From an uncultured Pelagimonas sp. (GTDB lineage: Bacteria; Pseudomonadota; Alphaproteobacteria; Rhodobacterales; Rhodobacteraceae), in the NCBI GenBank assembly GCA_947497905.1, contig CANMIH010000001.1, forward strand, positions 372,001-436,000: 64,000 nt of DNA, written 5' to 3'. Position numbers and translations under genes: made by a program. Under the pieces are notes generated by a model. The model was not told the DNA's origin. It did no database searches and saw only the letters and a program-made list of their open reading frames with translations. Of this stretch, positions 1 to 8,439 are shown in pieces (position 1 is the first letter of the stretch; each line of letters opens with the position of its first letter).

Positions 1-1
1 G

Positions 2-1135
2 CAGGATGAAATCACCACATGGCGACGAGACATCCACGAAAACCCGGAAATTCTATTTGAAACCCATCGCACCAGCGCACTGGTTGCCGAAAAGCTGACC
101 GCCTTTGGCTGTGACGAAGTGGTCACCGGCATTGGCCGCACCGGCGTTGTTGGTGTGATCAAAGGCCGTGATACCGGTTCGGGCAAAGTGATTGGCCTGC
201 GCGCCGACATGGATGCGCTGCCGATCCACGAGCAGACCGGCGTTGAATACGCCTCAAAGACAGACGGAGCCATGCACGCATGTGGCCATGACGGGCATAC
301 CGCCATGCTGCTGGGCGCCGCGAAATATCTGTCCGAGACGCGTAATTTCGACGGCACAGTTGTGGTGATCTTCCAGCCGGCAGAAGAAGGCGGCGGCGGT
401 GGCCGCGAGATGTGTGAAGACGGCATGATGGACCGCTGGAACATTCAGGAAGTCTACGGCATGCACAACTGGCCGGGCCGTCCGGTGGGCTCGTTTGCGA
501 TCCGCCCCGGTGCGTTCTTTGCGGCGACCGACACCTATGAAATCGTGTTCGAAGGTAAGGGTGGCCACGCGGCCAAGCCGCACGAGACCGTGGACACCGC
601 TGTTATGACCGCGCAGGCGATCTCGACACTGCAGACCATTTCGTCGCGCAATGCCGATCCGGTCGATCAGATTGTTGTGTCGGTGACCTCGATGGAAAGC
701 TCGTCGAAGGCGTTCAACGTCATTCCCCAGCGTGTGACCATCCGTGGCACCGTGCGCACCATGTCGAAAGAGATGCGGGATCTGGCTGAAACCCGCATTC
801 GTGAGATCTGTAACGGTGTCGCGGCAACCTTTGGGGGCACGGCTGACATCAATTACATGCGTGGCTATCCGGTGATGGTGAACCATGAAACCCAGACCGA
901 ATTTGCCGCTGAAGTGGCGCGTTCGGTATCGGGTCAGTGTGAAGAAGCGCCGCTTGTGATGGGCGGCGAAGACTTTGCCTTTATGCTCGAAGAGCGCCCC
1001 GGCGCCTATATTCTGGTGGGCAACGGTGACACCGCCGCAGTGCACCACCCAGAGTATAACTTTGACGACAACGCTATCCCGGCGGGCTGCTCCTGGTGGG
1101 CAGAGATCGTCGAACAGCGTATGCCGATTGCCTAA
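2..1135 (+). CDS. M20 family metallopeptidase / amidohydrolase (hippurate hydrolase-like), 5' partial
   Basis: The reading frame is open from base 2, so the true start lies before the window; 377 residues are present and only about ten seem to be missing. The family removes the acyl group from N-acyl amino acids with a two-metal centre. Visible marks are the N-terminal WRRDIHENPE stretch, RADMDALPI, the metal-binding HACGHDGHTAMLLGAA, the catalytic EE in PAEEGGGGG, HNWPG, and the C-terminal GGEDFAFML and HHPEYNFDD. There is no signal peptide in the visible part, so it is probably cytoplasmic. A clear hairpin terminator follows. The true substrate cannot be told from sequence. Confidence 0.93.
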   Translation, partial: QDEITTWRRDIHENPEILFETHRTSALVAEKLTAFGCDEVVTGIGRTGVVGVIKGRDTGSGKVIGLRADMDALPIHEQTGVEYASKTDGAMHACGHDGHTAMLLGAAKYLSETRNFDGTVVVIFQPAEEGGGGGREMCEDGMMDRWNIQEVYGMHNWPGRPVGSFAIRPGAFFAATDTYEIVFEGKGGHAAKPHETVDTAVMTAQAISTLQTISSRNADPVDQIVVSVTSMESSSKAFNVIPQRVTIRGTVRTMSKEMRDLAETRIREICNGVAATFGGTADINYMRGYPVMVNHETQTEFAAEVARSVSGQCEEAPLVMGGEDFAFMLEERPGAYILVGNGDTAAVHHPEYNFDDNAIPAGCSWWAEIVEQRMPIA

Positions 1136-1158
1136 AATTTTCCCGTCTGGGACATCGG

Positions 1159-1192
1159 AACGCCGCTCCTACTGGGGCGGCGTTTTGCTTTT
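1159..1192 (+). terminator. Rho-independent terminator after the amidohydrolase
   Basis: The arms AACGCCGCTCC and GGGGCGGCGTT (one G-T wobble) enclose the loop TACT and are followed by a T-rich TTTGCTTTT run. It lies 23 bases past the stop. Confidence 0.8.
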
Positions 1193-1364
1193 CCTACTAA
1201 GGGTAACCGCCTAAGCAAAAATATCTGAGGGCGAACCTGTCCCTATGGGTCGTGGTCCTCGAAGGTATAGGCTGAATTGTATCTTTTTGGTTAGGCGCAC
1301 TTTACCAGTGGCTTAATGTTTTCTGCCAATCTGCTGCCAAAGTGGAAATTGGGTAGCAAGATTG

Positions 1365-3191
1365 ATGCGCAGGTTTATAAAATCCCTTTGGGGTGGGAAA
1401 ATTGTCAAACCTTTGACATGGCTCTCGGTTTTTGCCGCTGTTGTTGCAGGGGCCATCTGGTTTGTGGTGCAGGTGCCGGTCCCGATTGTGGAACGTCTGA
1501 TGGAAGCAGACATTCGAAAACAGGCGCAGCTCTGGCATCGACGTGTGATTCTTCATTTGAGTGATCCGACCGAGACTTTCGCAAACGGCACCCTGACCAA
1601 TACAGATATCGAATATCTTCAGCTTTTGCCCGGAGCGTCAGATGTCTACCGTTTTAAGATGTACACATTGGATGGTGAGGTTTTCTGGTCGACGCGCACC
1701 GAGGATGTGCATGCACATGAAGAGGGACATTTCCCGGCCGCGCTCATTTCGGATGGTGAGGTTGTCTATCATCGCGATCAAGTGCAGGCCTCTGAGATTG
1801 ATGGGCTTGCGCTTCATGCTTTGAATGAGAGTGTGACAACGCATGAAATCGCCGAGGTGTTTGAGCCGGTAATCGACAATGGGCGCGCAGTTGGGGCGAT
1901 TGAGTTTTACACCGATATCACCGAGGTGCGGGCCAGTTTTGTCTTGCGGGTGCGGGTCTTGTTGTCCGTGCTCACCGGGCTCGCCTTGCTGACCATGGGG
2001 GTTGTGTCGATCATCGTCTATCGGGCGAACCGCAATCAGTATGTTGCGCTCGAACAACGCTCAAACAGCGAAAAGGAAATGATGAGCGAACAGCTGCGTC
2101 TCGCGCGAGATGTGAAGTTGCTGGGCGAGTTGAATGAATGGCTGCAATCGAGCCGCTCATTGGACGAATTGTTCGGCATGGTGGCGCGTTTTATGACCCA
2201 TATTCTGCCCAATGCCGAGGGCAGCGTTTATGTCTATTCAAACTCTCGCGATGTTCTTGATGGCTGTGCAAGCTGGAATGGCGGCGGTCACAAAGAGCAC
2301 ATTCACCCAGAAGAATGCTGGGGTCTACGGCGCGGACGGACCTATGAGTTTGGGGTGAGTGAGATCAACTTTACCTGTGAACATGCCGAACCCCATGACG
2401 GGCGCCCCTATTTCTGTTTCCCGATCCTCGCACATGGCGAAACCGTGGGTCTGCTTCATCTGCGCTCAAAAGACTTTGACACAGACGCCTTTTATGCGGA
2501 CCGCAATCTGGCGCAGATGTGTTCGGAACAAATCTCGATGGCCATTGCCAACGTACGCATGCGTGATGAGCTGCATGACCAATCCGTGCGTGACCCACTG
2601 ACTGGCTTGTTCAACCGTCGTCACATGACCGAAACGCTTCGCAAAGCCATCGGTGATTGCGAACGCTCGGGCGAAACCTTCTCGGTGATTGCCATTGATG
2701 TGGATCACTTCAAAAAGTTCAACGACACCCATGGGCATGATGCCGGGGATATGGTGCTGCGCGCCGTTGGATCCGTGTTGCAGCAGGACTGTGATGGGGA
2801 CGATGTGGCCTGTCGCCCCGGTGGGGAAGAGTTCACCGTTATCCTGCCCAAATGTGATCGTGAGACCGCGCTTGAACGGGCAGAGCGCCTGCGACGTACC
2901 GTTGAAAACATCAAAGTGCGTTACGGCGAAAAGACCCTGCCACGTATCACCATCTCTGTAGGCGTGTCGCTCTACCCCGAGCATGGAGCAATGCCTCAGC
3001 TCCTGCTTCGGTCCGCAGATGATGCGCTTTACGAAGCCAAGGCGCAGGGCCGCAACATGGTGGTTCTGGCGGAAGGGGGCGGCACCTCTGACCACGATTG
3101 CGCCCGGCTCGATGGGCCGCAGGGTGCAGGAACCTGGAGTGCCGAAACTCCGGTGGATTCAGACCAGGAGCCAGACAAAAAAGCGGGCTAA
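1365..3191 (+). CDS. Membrane-anchored GAF-GGDEF diguanylate cyclase
   Basis: A 608-residue protein that should make cyclic di-GMP from two GTP. Order: one membrane helix near residues 17-37, a periplasmic sensor segment to about 190, a second helix near 195-220, a short coiled linker, a GAF-like domain about 255-390, then a GGDEF domain from DPLTGLFNRRHM at about 408 to the C-terminal tail. The active-site motif is GGEEF near residue 486. The inhibitory I-site position reads DGDD instead of RxxD, so product inhibition is probably absent. ATG at 1365 is chosen over TTG at 1362; no strong ribosome site is seen. The last 35 residues are low-complexity. It converges on the desaturase gene across a shared terminator. 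Confidence 0.93.
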   Translation: MRRFIKSLWGGKIVKPLTWLSVFAAVVAGAIWFVVQVPVPIVERLMEADIRKQAQLWHRRVILHLSDPTETFANGTLTNTDIEYLQLLPGASDVYRFKMYTLDGEVFWSTRTEDVHAHEEGHFPAALISDGEVVYHRDQVQASEIDGLALHALNESVTTHEIAEVFEPVIDNGRAVGAIEFYTDITEVRASFVLRVRVLLSVLTGLALLTMGVVSIIVYRANRNQYVALEQRSNSEKEMMSEQLRLARDVKLLGELNEWLQSSRSLDELFGMVARFMTHILPNAEGSVYVYSNSRDVLDGCASWNGGGHKEHIHPEECWGLRRGRTYEFGVSEINFTCEHAEPHDGRPYFCFPILAHGETVGLLHLRSKDFDTDAFYADRNLAQMCSEQISMAIANVRMRDELHDQSVRDPLTGLFNRRHMTETLRKAIGDCERSGETFSVIAIDVDHFKKFNDTHGHDAGDMVLRAVGSVLQQDCDGDDVACRPGGEEFTVILPKCDRETALERAERLRRTVENIKVRYGEKTLPRITISVGVSLYPEHGAMPQLLLRSADDALYEAKAQGRNMVVLAEGGGTSDHDCARLDGPQGAGTWSAETPVDSDQEPDKKAG

Positions 3192-3206
3192 CAGATTGCC
3201 CTTACG

Positions 3207-3237
3207 AAAAACGCCAGTCCGGAGACTGGCGTTTTTT
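3207..3237. terminator. Bidirectional terminator between the cyclase and desaturase genes
   Basis: A perfect 13-bp stem (AAAAACGCCAGTC paired with GACTGGCGTTTTT) with a 4-base loop CGGA; T runs appear on both strands. It sits between two convergent genes. Confidence 0.92.
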
Positions 3238-3239
3238 GT

Positions 3240-4274
3240 TTATGAGCTTAGCGCTCGGGCCTGCGCAAAGGACAACAGGCGGCGGCTTTTTTCGTCCCAG
3301 ATATGGAGGCGGGCGAAAGAGAGGCTTTCCCAAATGGTCATGCGGTTGTTGTCAACCAGCTCGGCATGATCACGCAGCACTTCGGGCAAGCGGTAAAACG
3401 GAATACGGCTATAGAGGTGATGCACGTGGTGAATGCCGATATTGGCGCTGAGCCATTGCAGAGGTTTGGGCATCACATAGTGCGAGCTGCCTTTCAAAGC
3501 GGCCTCATGCACATCCCAGTTTTCCTGCCTGTCCCAATGGGTTTCTTCAAACTGGTGCTGGACATAAAACAGCCACATGCCAGCGGTCGCCGCCAAAAGG
3601 GTTGATGGAAGGAAGATCAACAGGATCGGACCCCAGCCGCCAAAATACCAGATCACCCCAAGCGCCGCGATGAGCGCGACATTGGTGCCCATGGCACTTA
3701 CCCAGTATTTGCGCGCATGGGTCAACCCAAGCGGCAGACGGTTCTGCAACAAAAACAAATAGCTGGGGCCAAACCCAAACAGCACAATCGGATTGCGATA
3801 CAGACGATATTTCAGCTGCTCGAACTTGGACTGGGCCTGATATTCTTCCAGCGTCATGGTGTAGATGTCACCGATCCCGCGTTGAGACAGGTTGCCCGCT
3901 GCGCCGTGGTGAATCGAATGGGTGCGGCGCCAAACATCATAGGGGGTGAGTGTCAGGACACCCAAAACCCGCCCAATCCAGTCGCTGGCGGTGCGGTTGG
4001 AAAACAGCGAGCCATGGCCGCAATCATGCTGGATCGTAAACAGGCGCAGCAGGAAGGCACCATTCAACAATGAGATCGCAAAAGCGGCCAGATAGCTATA
4101 ACTGAGCGACCACCAAGCCAGCCCCCACAGCAGCAAAAAGGGGGCTATTGTGACGGCAACTTCATAGGAGCTGCGCAGAGTGCTGGGATCGCGGTACTTC
4201 GCAAGAACCTTGACCCACTCCCGAGGGGTGCGGGTTGCGTCGCCGATCCCATCGGCATTGGTTTGGTCGAACAT
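3240..4274 (-). CDS. Fatty acid desaturase, membrane di-iron type
   Basis: A 344-residue membrane protein of the fatty acid desaturase family. The three histidine boxes that hold the di-iron centre are visible: HDCGHGS, the HSIHHG box, and HHVHHLYSRIP near the C-terminus. Hydrophobic pairs lie around residues 45-90 and 180-230, as expected for a four-helix integral membrane enzyme. It would introduce a double bond into an acyl chain, probably on membrane lipid, using oxygen and an electron donor not encoded here. Related genes in this group include carotenoid ketolase or hydroxylase-like proteins, so the substrate is open. Confidence 0.9.
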   Translation of the reverse strand: MFDQTNADGIGDATRTPREWVKVLAKYRDPSTLRSSYEVAVTIAPFLLLWGLAWWSLSYSYLAAFAISLLNGAFLLRLFTIQHDCGHGSLFSNRTASDWIGRVLGVLTLTPYDVWRRTHSIHHGAAGNLSQRGIGDIYTMTLEEYQAQSKFEQLKYRLYRNPIVLFGFGPSYLFLLQNRLPLGLTHARKYWVSAMGTNVALIAALGVIWYFGGWGPILLIFLPSTLLAATAGMWLFYVQHQFEETHWDRQENWDVHEAALKGSSHYVMPKPLQWLSANIGIHHVHHLYSRIPFYRLPEVLRDHAELVDNNRMTIWESLSFARLHIWDEKSRRLLSFAQARALSS

Positions 4275-4551
4275 GAGCCTGCTTTGAATTATATGTGCTA
4301 GCGGGCCTCATATACGAGGAAGCGCGCTGCGCAAATGCTCCATGTCAAAAACGACACTTTTTCTCGGAATTAAGGTTCTGGAACGTGCAAATGTATACGA
4401 ATGAACCAGAAGGTGGCCCTGTCTGTGCATGTGCCCGGGGTTCAAAAAACGCTGTATCGCACGTGCCACGTGCAATTTGACGCCCGCCCTTGACCGCTGC
4501 GGGTTAGGGGCGTTTCCTGCCGCCAACAAGCGGCCAAGGGGGCGGGGCGAC

Positions 4552-5295
4552 ATGAGTGACTTTGAAGGGAAGACCGTTCTGATCACCGGGGCGGCAAGCG
4601 GCTTTGGCCGGATACTGGCGCAGAACCTTGCGCTCAGCGGCGCCAATCTTGTTTTGGGGGATGTGAATTTTGACGAGCTGACCGAAACGGCTGAGGGTCT
4701 GGGCGCGGCTGTGAAAATCATGTGGTGCGATGTTTCTAATGAGGCGGAGGTCAAAGCCCTCTGCGCGCTGGCAGAGCATCAATTCGGCATCTTGGACATC
4801 GCCGTGAACAACGCCGGTCTCTCGTCCCCGATGAAAAGTCTGCTGGAGACCACTGAGGAGGACATGGATCGCAATTTCGCCGTGAACACCAAGGGAGTGT
4901 TCTTTGGCATGAAGCATCAAATTCCGCTAATGATGGCCTCGGGGGGCGGCGCGATTTTGAACGTGGCCTCGGTGGCGGGGATCAACGGCGCCCCAAAGCT
5001 CGCGGCCTATGCGGCGGCGAAACACGCGGTTGTTGGCCTGACCCGCACGGCGGCGGTGGAGTTTGCGCGCAAGAACATCCGCATCAATGCCATCTGCCCG
5101 TTCTATAGCCCCACACCTTTGGTCACCGAAAGTGAGATCGCCGAGAAATCAGAACTTCTGGCCGCAGGCAGCCCAATGAAACGCCTTGGCACTCCGGAGG
5201 AGATCGTCGCCACCATGCTGTCGATCCTGCACCCATCAAACACCTACCTGACCGGACAGGCCATCGCCGTAGACGGTGGTGTCTTGGCGCTGTGA
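4552..5295 (+). CDS. SDR family NAD(P)-dependent oxidoreductase
   Basis: A 247-residue classical short-chain dehydrogenase. It shows the Rossmann motif TGAASGFG at the N-terminus, NNAG near residue 90, the catalytic Ser in NVASVAG, YAAAKHAV (Tyr-x-x-x-Lys), and the C-terminal LTGQAIAVDGG typical of FabG-like enzymes. The ATG at 4552 gives the normal N-terminus MSDFEGKTVLITGA; an in-frame upstream extension to 4429 does not look like the family and lies in a promoter-like gap. The substrate is unknown. It stands alone, divergent from the desaturase gene. Confidence 0.92.
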   Translation: MSDFEGKTVLITGAASGFGRILAQNLALSGANLVLGDVNFDELTETAEGLGAAVKIMWCDVSNEAEVKALCALAEHQFGILDIAVNNAGLSSPMKSLLETTEEDMDRNFAVNTKGVFFGMKHQIPLMMASGGGAILNVASVAGINGAPKLAAYAAAKHAVVGLTRTAAVEFARKNIRINAICPFYSPTPLVTESEIAEKSELLAAGSPMKRLGTPEEIVATMLSILHPSNTYLTGQAIAVDGGVLAL

Positions 5296-5338
5296 GGTAG
5301 TTGTGCAGCGCGAAGCCGGTAGGCGAAAGCTTGATGCT

Positions 5339-6166
5339 CTAACGAATCTTGATTTCGCTATTTGTGACGATGGCATTGGGCGCATATCGTTCGAGTAAGG
5401 AATTGAGCAAGACCATTTGCCCGGCTGAGAACTTGGGTCCTGTTAGGATCTTCAGATCTTCCAGGACCTCTTCTCGGAATGCTAGAAATACCCGATCATC
5501 CTCTGGCGTTGGCATTTTGAGAAGTTTGTCGGGACTGTCTTCCAACAAAACCATACTTAAGGTGAAAGGTAGCCTGAACCGCCATTCTTGTTCGAACGCC
5601 CAATCGTCGCTTTTCGTTAGGCCTACAACGGCCAGATGCAAACCAGAGTTTGTAGGCGCCCCATTTTCCTCGGTGCGTGGCCGCGAAATGAGTACATCGT
5701 CAACACCCGCAACGGTGTGTCGTTCAACGTAGAATACTTCGTCGGGTCCAGATAGCTGGCTATACTCTGCCACTGTCCTAGTGTTACGGCATTGATCTAT
5801 CATGGATATATGGATTGGGCTTTGTAAGTTGGCATAGTTGATGTTTCTAGCCGTTGGTGGCCACTTACCGTGGCTGCATTGGTCTTTTCGTTGGAACAAG
5901 TCGCTGGGCAAACTCATTCTAATGCCGTCAAAACCCGAGTACATTCGCCACATGGGCAATGTATCTCTTGTCGACCCTGTCCAAGATGAAGAGAAGATCA
6001 ACTCTTCTGCTTTTTCAAAGTTTGGATTCTTGCCTTCGAGCGGATCGTTAAGGCAACTCAGTTTGGTAAAGGCGAAGGTTTTGTTGGCGAGGATAAGCTC
6101 GAGGTTCTCTAATGTGGTGTAATGGTTGAGGGTTTCGGGGGTGTTCTCAAGAAATCCTTGGGTCAT
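5339..6166 (-). CDS. DUF2971 family protein
   Basis: A 275-residue soluble protein. The start of the family is recognisable: LNHYTTLENLELILANKTF, then LSCLNDPLEGKNPNFE, and later MWRMYSGFDGIRMSLPSDLF, matching the usual tyrosine/threonine, NDP(F/L)E and W..Y..... pattern. A C-terminal segment around EQEWRF is also typical. The family has no established reaction. Base composition is clearly lower in GC than the neighbours, and no strong ribosome site precedes the ATG, which suggests recent acquisition. It shares no operon partner. Confidence 0.72.
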   Translation of the reverse strand: MTQGFLENTPETLNHYTTLENLELILANKTFAFTKLSCLNDPLEGKNPNFEKAEELIFSSSWTGSTRDTLPMWRMYSGFDGIRMSLPSDLFQRKDQCSHGKWPPTARNINYANLQSPIHISMIDQCRNTRTVAEYSQLSGPDEVFYVERHTVAGVDDVLISRPRTEENGAPTNSGLHLAVVGLTKSDDWAFEQEWRFRLPFTLSMVLLEDSPDKLLKMPTPEDDRVFLAFREEVLEDLKILTGPKFSAGQMVLLNSLLERYAPNAIVTNSEIKIR

Positions 6167-6226
6167 AATTTAAGGCTCTGAAGTAAAAAAATGGGCCCCC
6201 AAGTTCACCTTGGAGACCCTTATACT

Positions 6227-7255
6227 TTACCGCCCGCGGCGTTTGTTGCGGCCTCGGGCTTTGCCTTCTTTGTAGGTTTTCTCGAGGTTGCGGGTGCGCT
6301 CGTGGCGCTGGGCGATGCTTTCGCTGTTGATCTCGTCTTCGCGCAACAGTTTTTCGTAGCGTTCAAGACGGTCGGGATCGAGTTTCCCGGCTTCAATGGC
6401 CTCTCGGACCGCACATCCGGGTTCGGATTGATGCGTGCAATCGCTGAAGCGGCACTGCCGGATCAGGTCATCGATGTCGGAAAACACCGCGTCGATCCCC
6501 TCGGCGGCGTCCGTGAGCTGAAGCTCGCGCATCCCAGGCGTGTCGATCAGCCAGCCGCCCGCCACCGTCGCCGACATGCTGCGGAAGGTGGTGGTGTGGC
6601 GGCCGCGCGCGTCATCTTCGCGAATGCCCTGCGTGTCTGCGAGATTGCCGGTCAGGGCATTGCGCAGGGTGGTTTTGCCCACACCCGATGATCCGACCAA
6701 AGCCAGCGTCTGGCCGTCTTTGCACCAGGGCAGAAGACGATGGGCCTCGTCCGGGTCTTTGGCGTTGAGCGCGACCACGGTCACCAGTGGCCCAAGCCCC
6801 TGCGCTTGACGGATATAGTCCTGCGCCTCGTCCAGATCAGCCTTGGTCAGCACGATCAGGGGCAGGGCGCCGGTGCTGGCCACCAAAGCCAGATAGCGTT
6901 CCAACCTTGGAATGTTGAAATCGGCGTTACAGCTGGTGACAATGGCGATGGTGTCGATATTGGCGGCGATGCGCTGGCGACCGGCACGGTGACCGGCGGC
7001 TTTGCGCACCATGTCGCTTTGCGGCTCAAGCACCTTTAGCGCCCAGACCCCGTCATGCAGCACCCAGTCGCCCACGGCGAAATCCCCGGCGTTGCCCTTG
7101 GGCGCGAGCGTGATGAACCCGTCAGGCCCAAGCCCGGTCAATGTTTCACGTTGCACTTCGGTGATGCGCACAGGGGTAAGTGCGGCGTCGTCGTCTGAAA
7201 CCTGATGTGCGAAGTGGTCCGACCATCCAAGGTCGGTAAGAGTATAGCTATTCAA
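6227..7255 (-). CDS. rsgA: Ribosome small subunit-dependent GTPase A
   Basis: A 342-residue circularly permuted GTPase that helps late maturation of the 30S subunit. The motif order is that of the family: TKADLDEA (G4) first, then GSSGVGKTTL (G1), a Thr-rich switch (RHTTTFR), DTPGMRE (G3), and the zinc finger CRFSDCTHQSEPGC at the C-terminus, followed by a basic KGKARGRNKRRGR tail. An N-terminal OB fold precedes. The start is TTG at 7255 with a GGGA ribosome site about 9 bases before it; no better start is near. The 190 bases upstream hold a possible leader ORF and promoter, listed separately. Confidence 0.95.
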   Translation of the reverse strand: MNSYTLTDLGWSDHFAHQVSDDDAALTPVRITEVQRETLTGLGPDGFITLAPKGNAGDFAVGDWVLHDGVWALKVLEPQSDMVRKAAGHRAGRQRIAANIDTIAIVTSCNADFNIPRLERYLALVASTGALPLIVLTKADLDEAQDYIRQAQGLGPLVTVVALNAKDPDEAHRLLPWCKDGQTLALVGSSGVGKTTLRNALTGNLADTQGIREDDARGRHTTTFRSMSATVAGGWLIDTPGMRELQLTDAAEGIDAVFSDIDDLIRQCRFSDCTHQSEPGCAVREAIEAGKLDPDRLERYEKLLREDEINSESIAQRHERTRNLEKTYKEGKARGRNKRRGR

Positions 7256-7289
7256 TGTAGATGTCCCGTTGATAGCATATCAGAAGCCA

Positions 7290-7304
7290 CCGCCCGAAAG
7301 GCGG
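7290..7304 (-). other. Small GC hairpin in the rsgA leader
   Basis: CCGCC and GGCGG arms around a 5-base loop, between the leader ORF and the rsgA start. No T run follows on the minus strand, so it is a structural element rather than a terminator. Confidence 0.4.
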
Positions 7305-7331
7305 CAGGTGTGATAGCAACGGACGGCACGC

Positions 7332-7370
7332 TTAGCGGCGCGCGGTCCGGAGGGTGGATACATTCTCCAT
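7332..7370 (-). CDS. Possible 12-residue leader peptide upstream of rsgA
   Basis: ATG at 7370 opens a 12-codon frame encoding MENVSTLRTARR, ending in TAA. A full GGAGG ribosome site (7375-7379) stands at good spacing, stronger than that of rsgA itself. The GGAGG can pair with the CCTCC that encodes Thr-Leu-Arg inside the same frame, so the leader could hide its own ribosome site. Three arginine codons cluster at the end. Whether it is translated or regulates rsgA is inference. Confidence 0.45.
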   Translation of the reverse strand: MENVSTLRTARR

Positions 7371-7403
7371 AAGTCCTCCGATCAGCGGGTTACGGTCCCG
7401 TAT

Positions 7404-7432
7404 GGCTTAGGCGAATTGCGGCACAGGCTCAA
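7404..7432 (-). promoter_or_regulatory. Candidate promoter for the rsgA leader
   Basis: Read on the minus strand, TTGAGC and TAAGCC are separated by 17 bases and stand about 34 bases before the leader ATG. Confidence 0.45.
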
Positions 7433-7495
7433 GGGGGCGCTGGCAATTTGGGGCGCAGATTGCTAAGGCGGCGTGAAACTTATCCCGGATCGATC

Positions 7496-8293
7496 ATGCA
7501 GCCCGTCAATATCATGTGCATCAAATGGGGCACCCTGTTTGGCCCCGAGTATGTCAATCGCCTCTATTCTGGCGTGCGGCGCAACCTGTCGCGGCCCGTG
7601 CGGTTTATCTGCATGACGGAACATGCCGAGGGGCTGCATCCGGATATCGAGGTGATTGGCCTGCCGGTCGAACCTTTTCTGGAGCCGATGAACGCGGCAC
7701 TTGAGGTGGCCAACCGTCAGGGCGCGATGCGCAAGACCTCGCTGTTTCGCAGCGGATTGATCCCGGATCTTGAGGGGCCGGTTCTTGGCTTTGATCTGGA
7801 TGTGGTGATCACCGGCTCATTGGATGAGATCCATGATCTGGCCCCGGGCACTGTTGCCATGCGCCACGATTGGACGGAAAAACGCAAAGGCCGCCCAACC
7901 GGGCATGGTTCGGTGTTTCGCTTTGATCCGGCACTGCATGGTTTTTTGTATGACGATCTGGCGGCTAACCCTTACGAAGAGGTCGAAACGGCACGTGGAT
8001 CAGAGCAGCGCTATACCTCGCATAAGGCGATGGACCGCGATGTCTTTACCTATATCCCCGAAGATTGGGTTGTTTCGTTCAAATACGACTGTAACCCGTT
8101 TCCGCTGAATTATCTGCGTCCGGCCCAATTGCCATTTGACGCGCGCGTGGTCTGTTTCCATGGGCGGCCCAAGATGCCTGAGGCGATTGAGGGTTACACC
8201 AAATCCGTGATCCGCCGGGCCAAGCCCACCGCATGGTTGCAAGAGCATTGGATTGACCGGGCAAAAGCTGACCTTGGGGCAGAATGGGCCTGA
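7496..8293 (+). CDS. Putative glycosyltransferase-like protein (GT-A type fold)
   Basis: A 265-residue soluble protein, probably cytoplasmic. It begins MQPVNIMCIKWGTLFGPEYVNRLY, then FICMTEHAEGL and a DLDVVITGS segment near residue 100 that resembles the DxD metal and nucleotide-sugar site of GT-A glycosyltransferases. FHGRPKMPEAI near the C-terminus is also typical of this alphaproteobacterial family. ATG at 7496 is preferred because family-like sequence starts there; an upstream in-frame start at 7448 would add 16 unlike residues. No strong ribosome site is seen. Donor and acceptor are unknown. Confidence 0.65.
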   Translation: MQPVNIMCIKWGTLFGPEYVNRLYSGVRRNLSRPVRFICMTEHAEGLHPDIEVIGLPVEPFLEPMNAALEVANRQGAMRKTSLFRSGLIPDLEGPVLGFDLDVVITGSLDEIHDLAPGTVAMRHDWTEKRKGRPTGHGSVFRFDPALHGFLYDDLAANPYEEVETARGSEQRYTSHKAMDRDVFTYIPEDWVVSFKYDCNPFPLNYLRPAQLPFDARVVCFHGRPKMPEAIEGYTKSVIRRAKPTAWLQEHWIDRAKADLGAEWA

Positions 8294-8439
8294 TTGGCCC
8301 TTGTTCCTTGGCAACAAAAGAGTATCTGAGCACATAAATGCGCCCGGCAATGACGTGCCGGTATGGGCGCATGCTCTTGCCCCGAAGCCAAAACACAGGG
8401 TAAGAGCGTATCAAGTCTGAACGAGGAAGGGCAGAATAT

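Noticed and set aside
254-1048. 264-codon minus-strand frame
   Set aside because: Antisense to the amidohydrolase; His/Arg-rich shadow.
8294-8439. Search for acpP upstream of fabF
   Set aside because: The 146-base gap has no frame with the DSL motif of acyl carrier protein.
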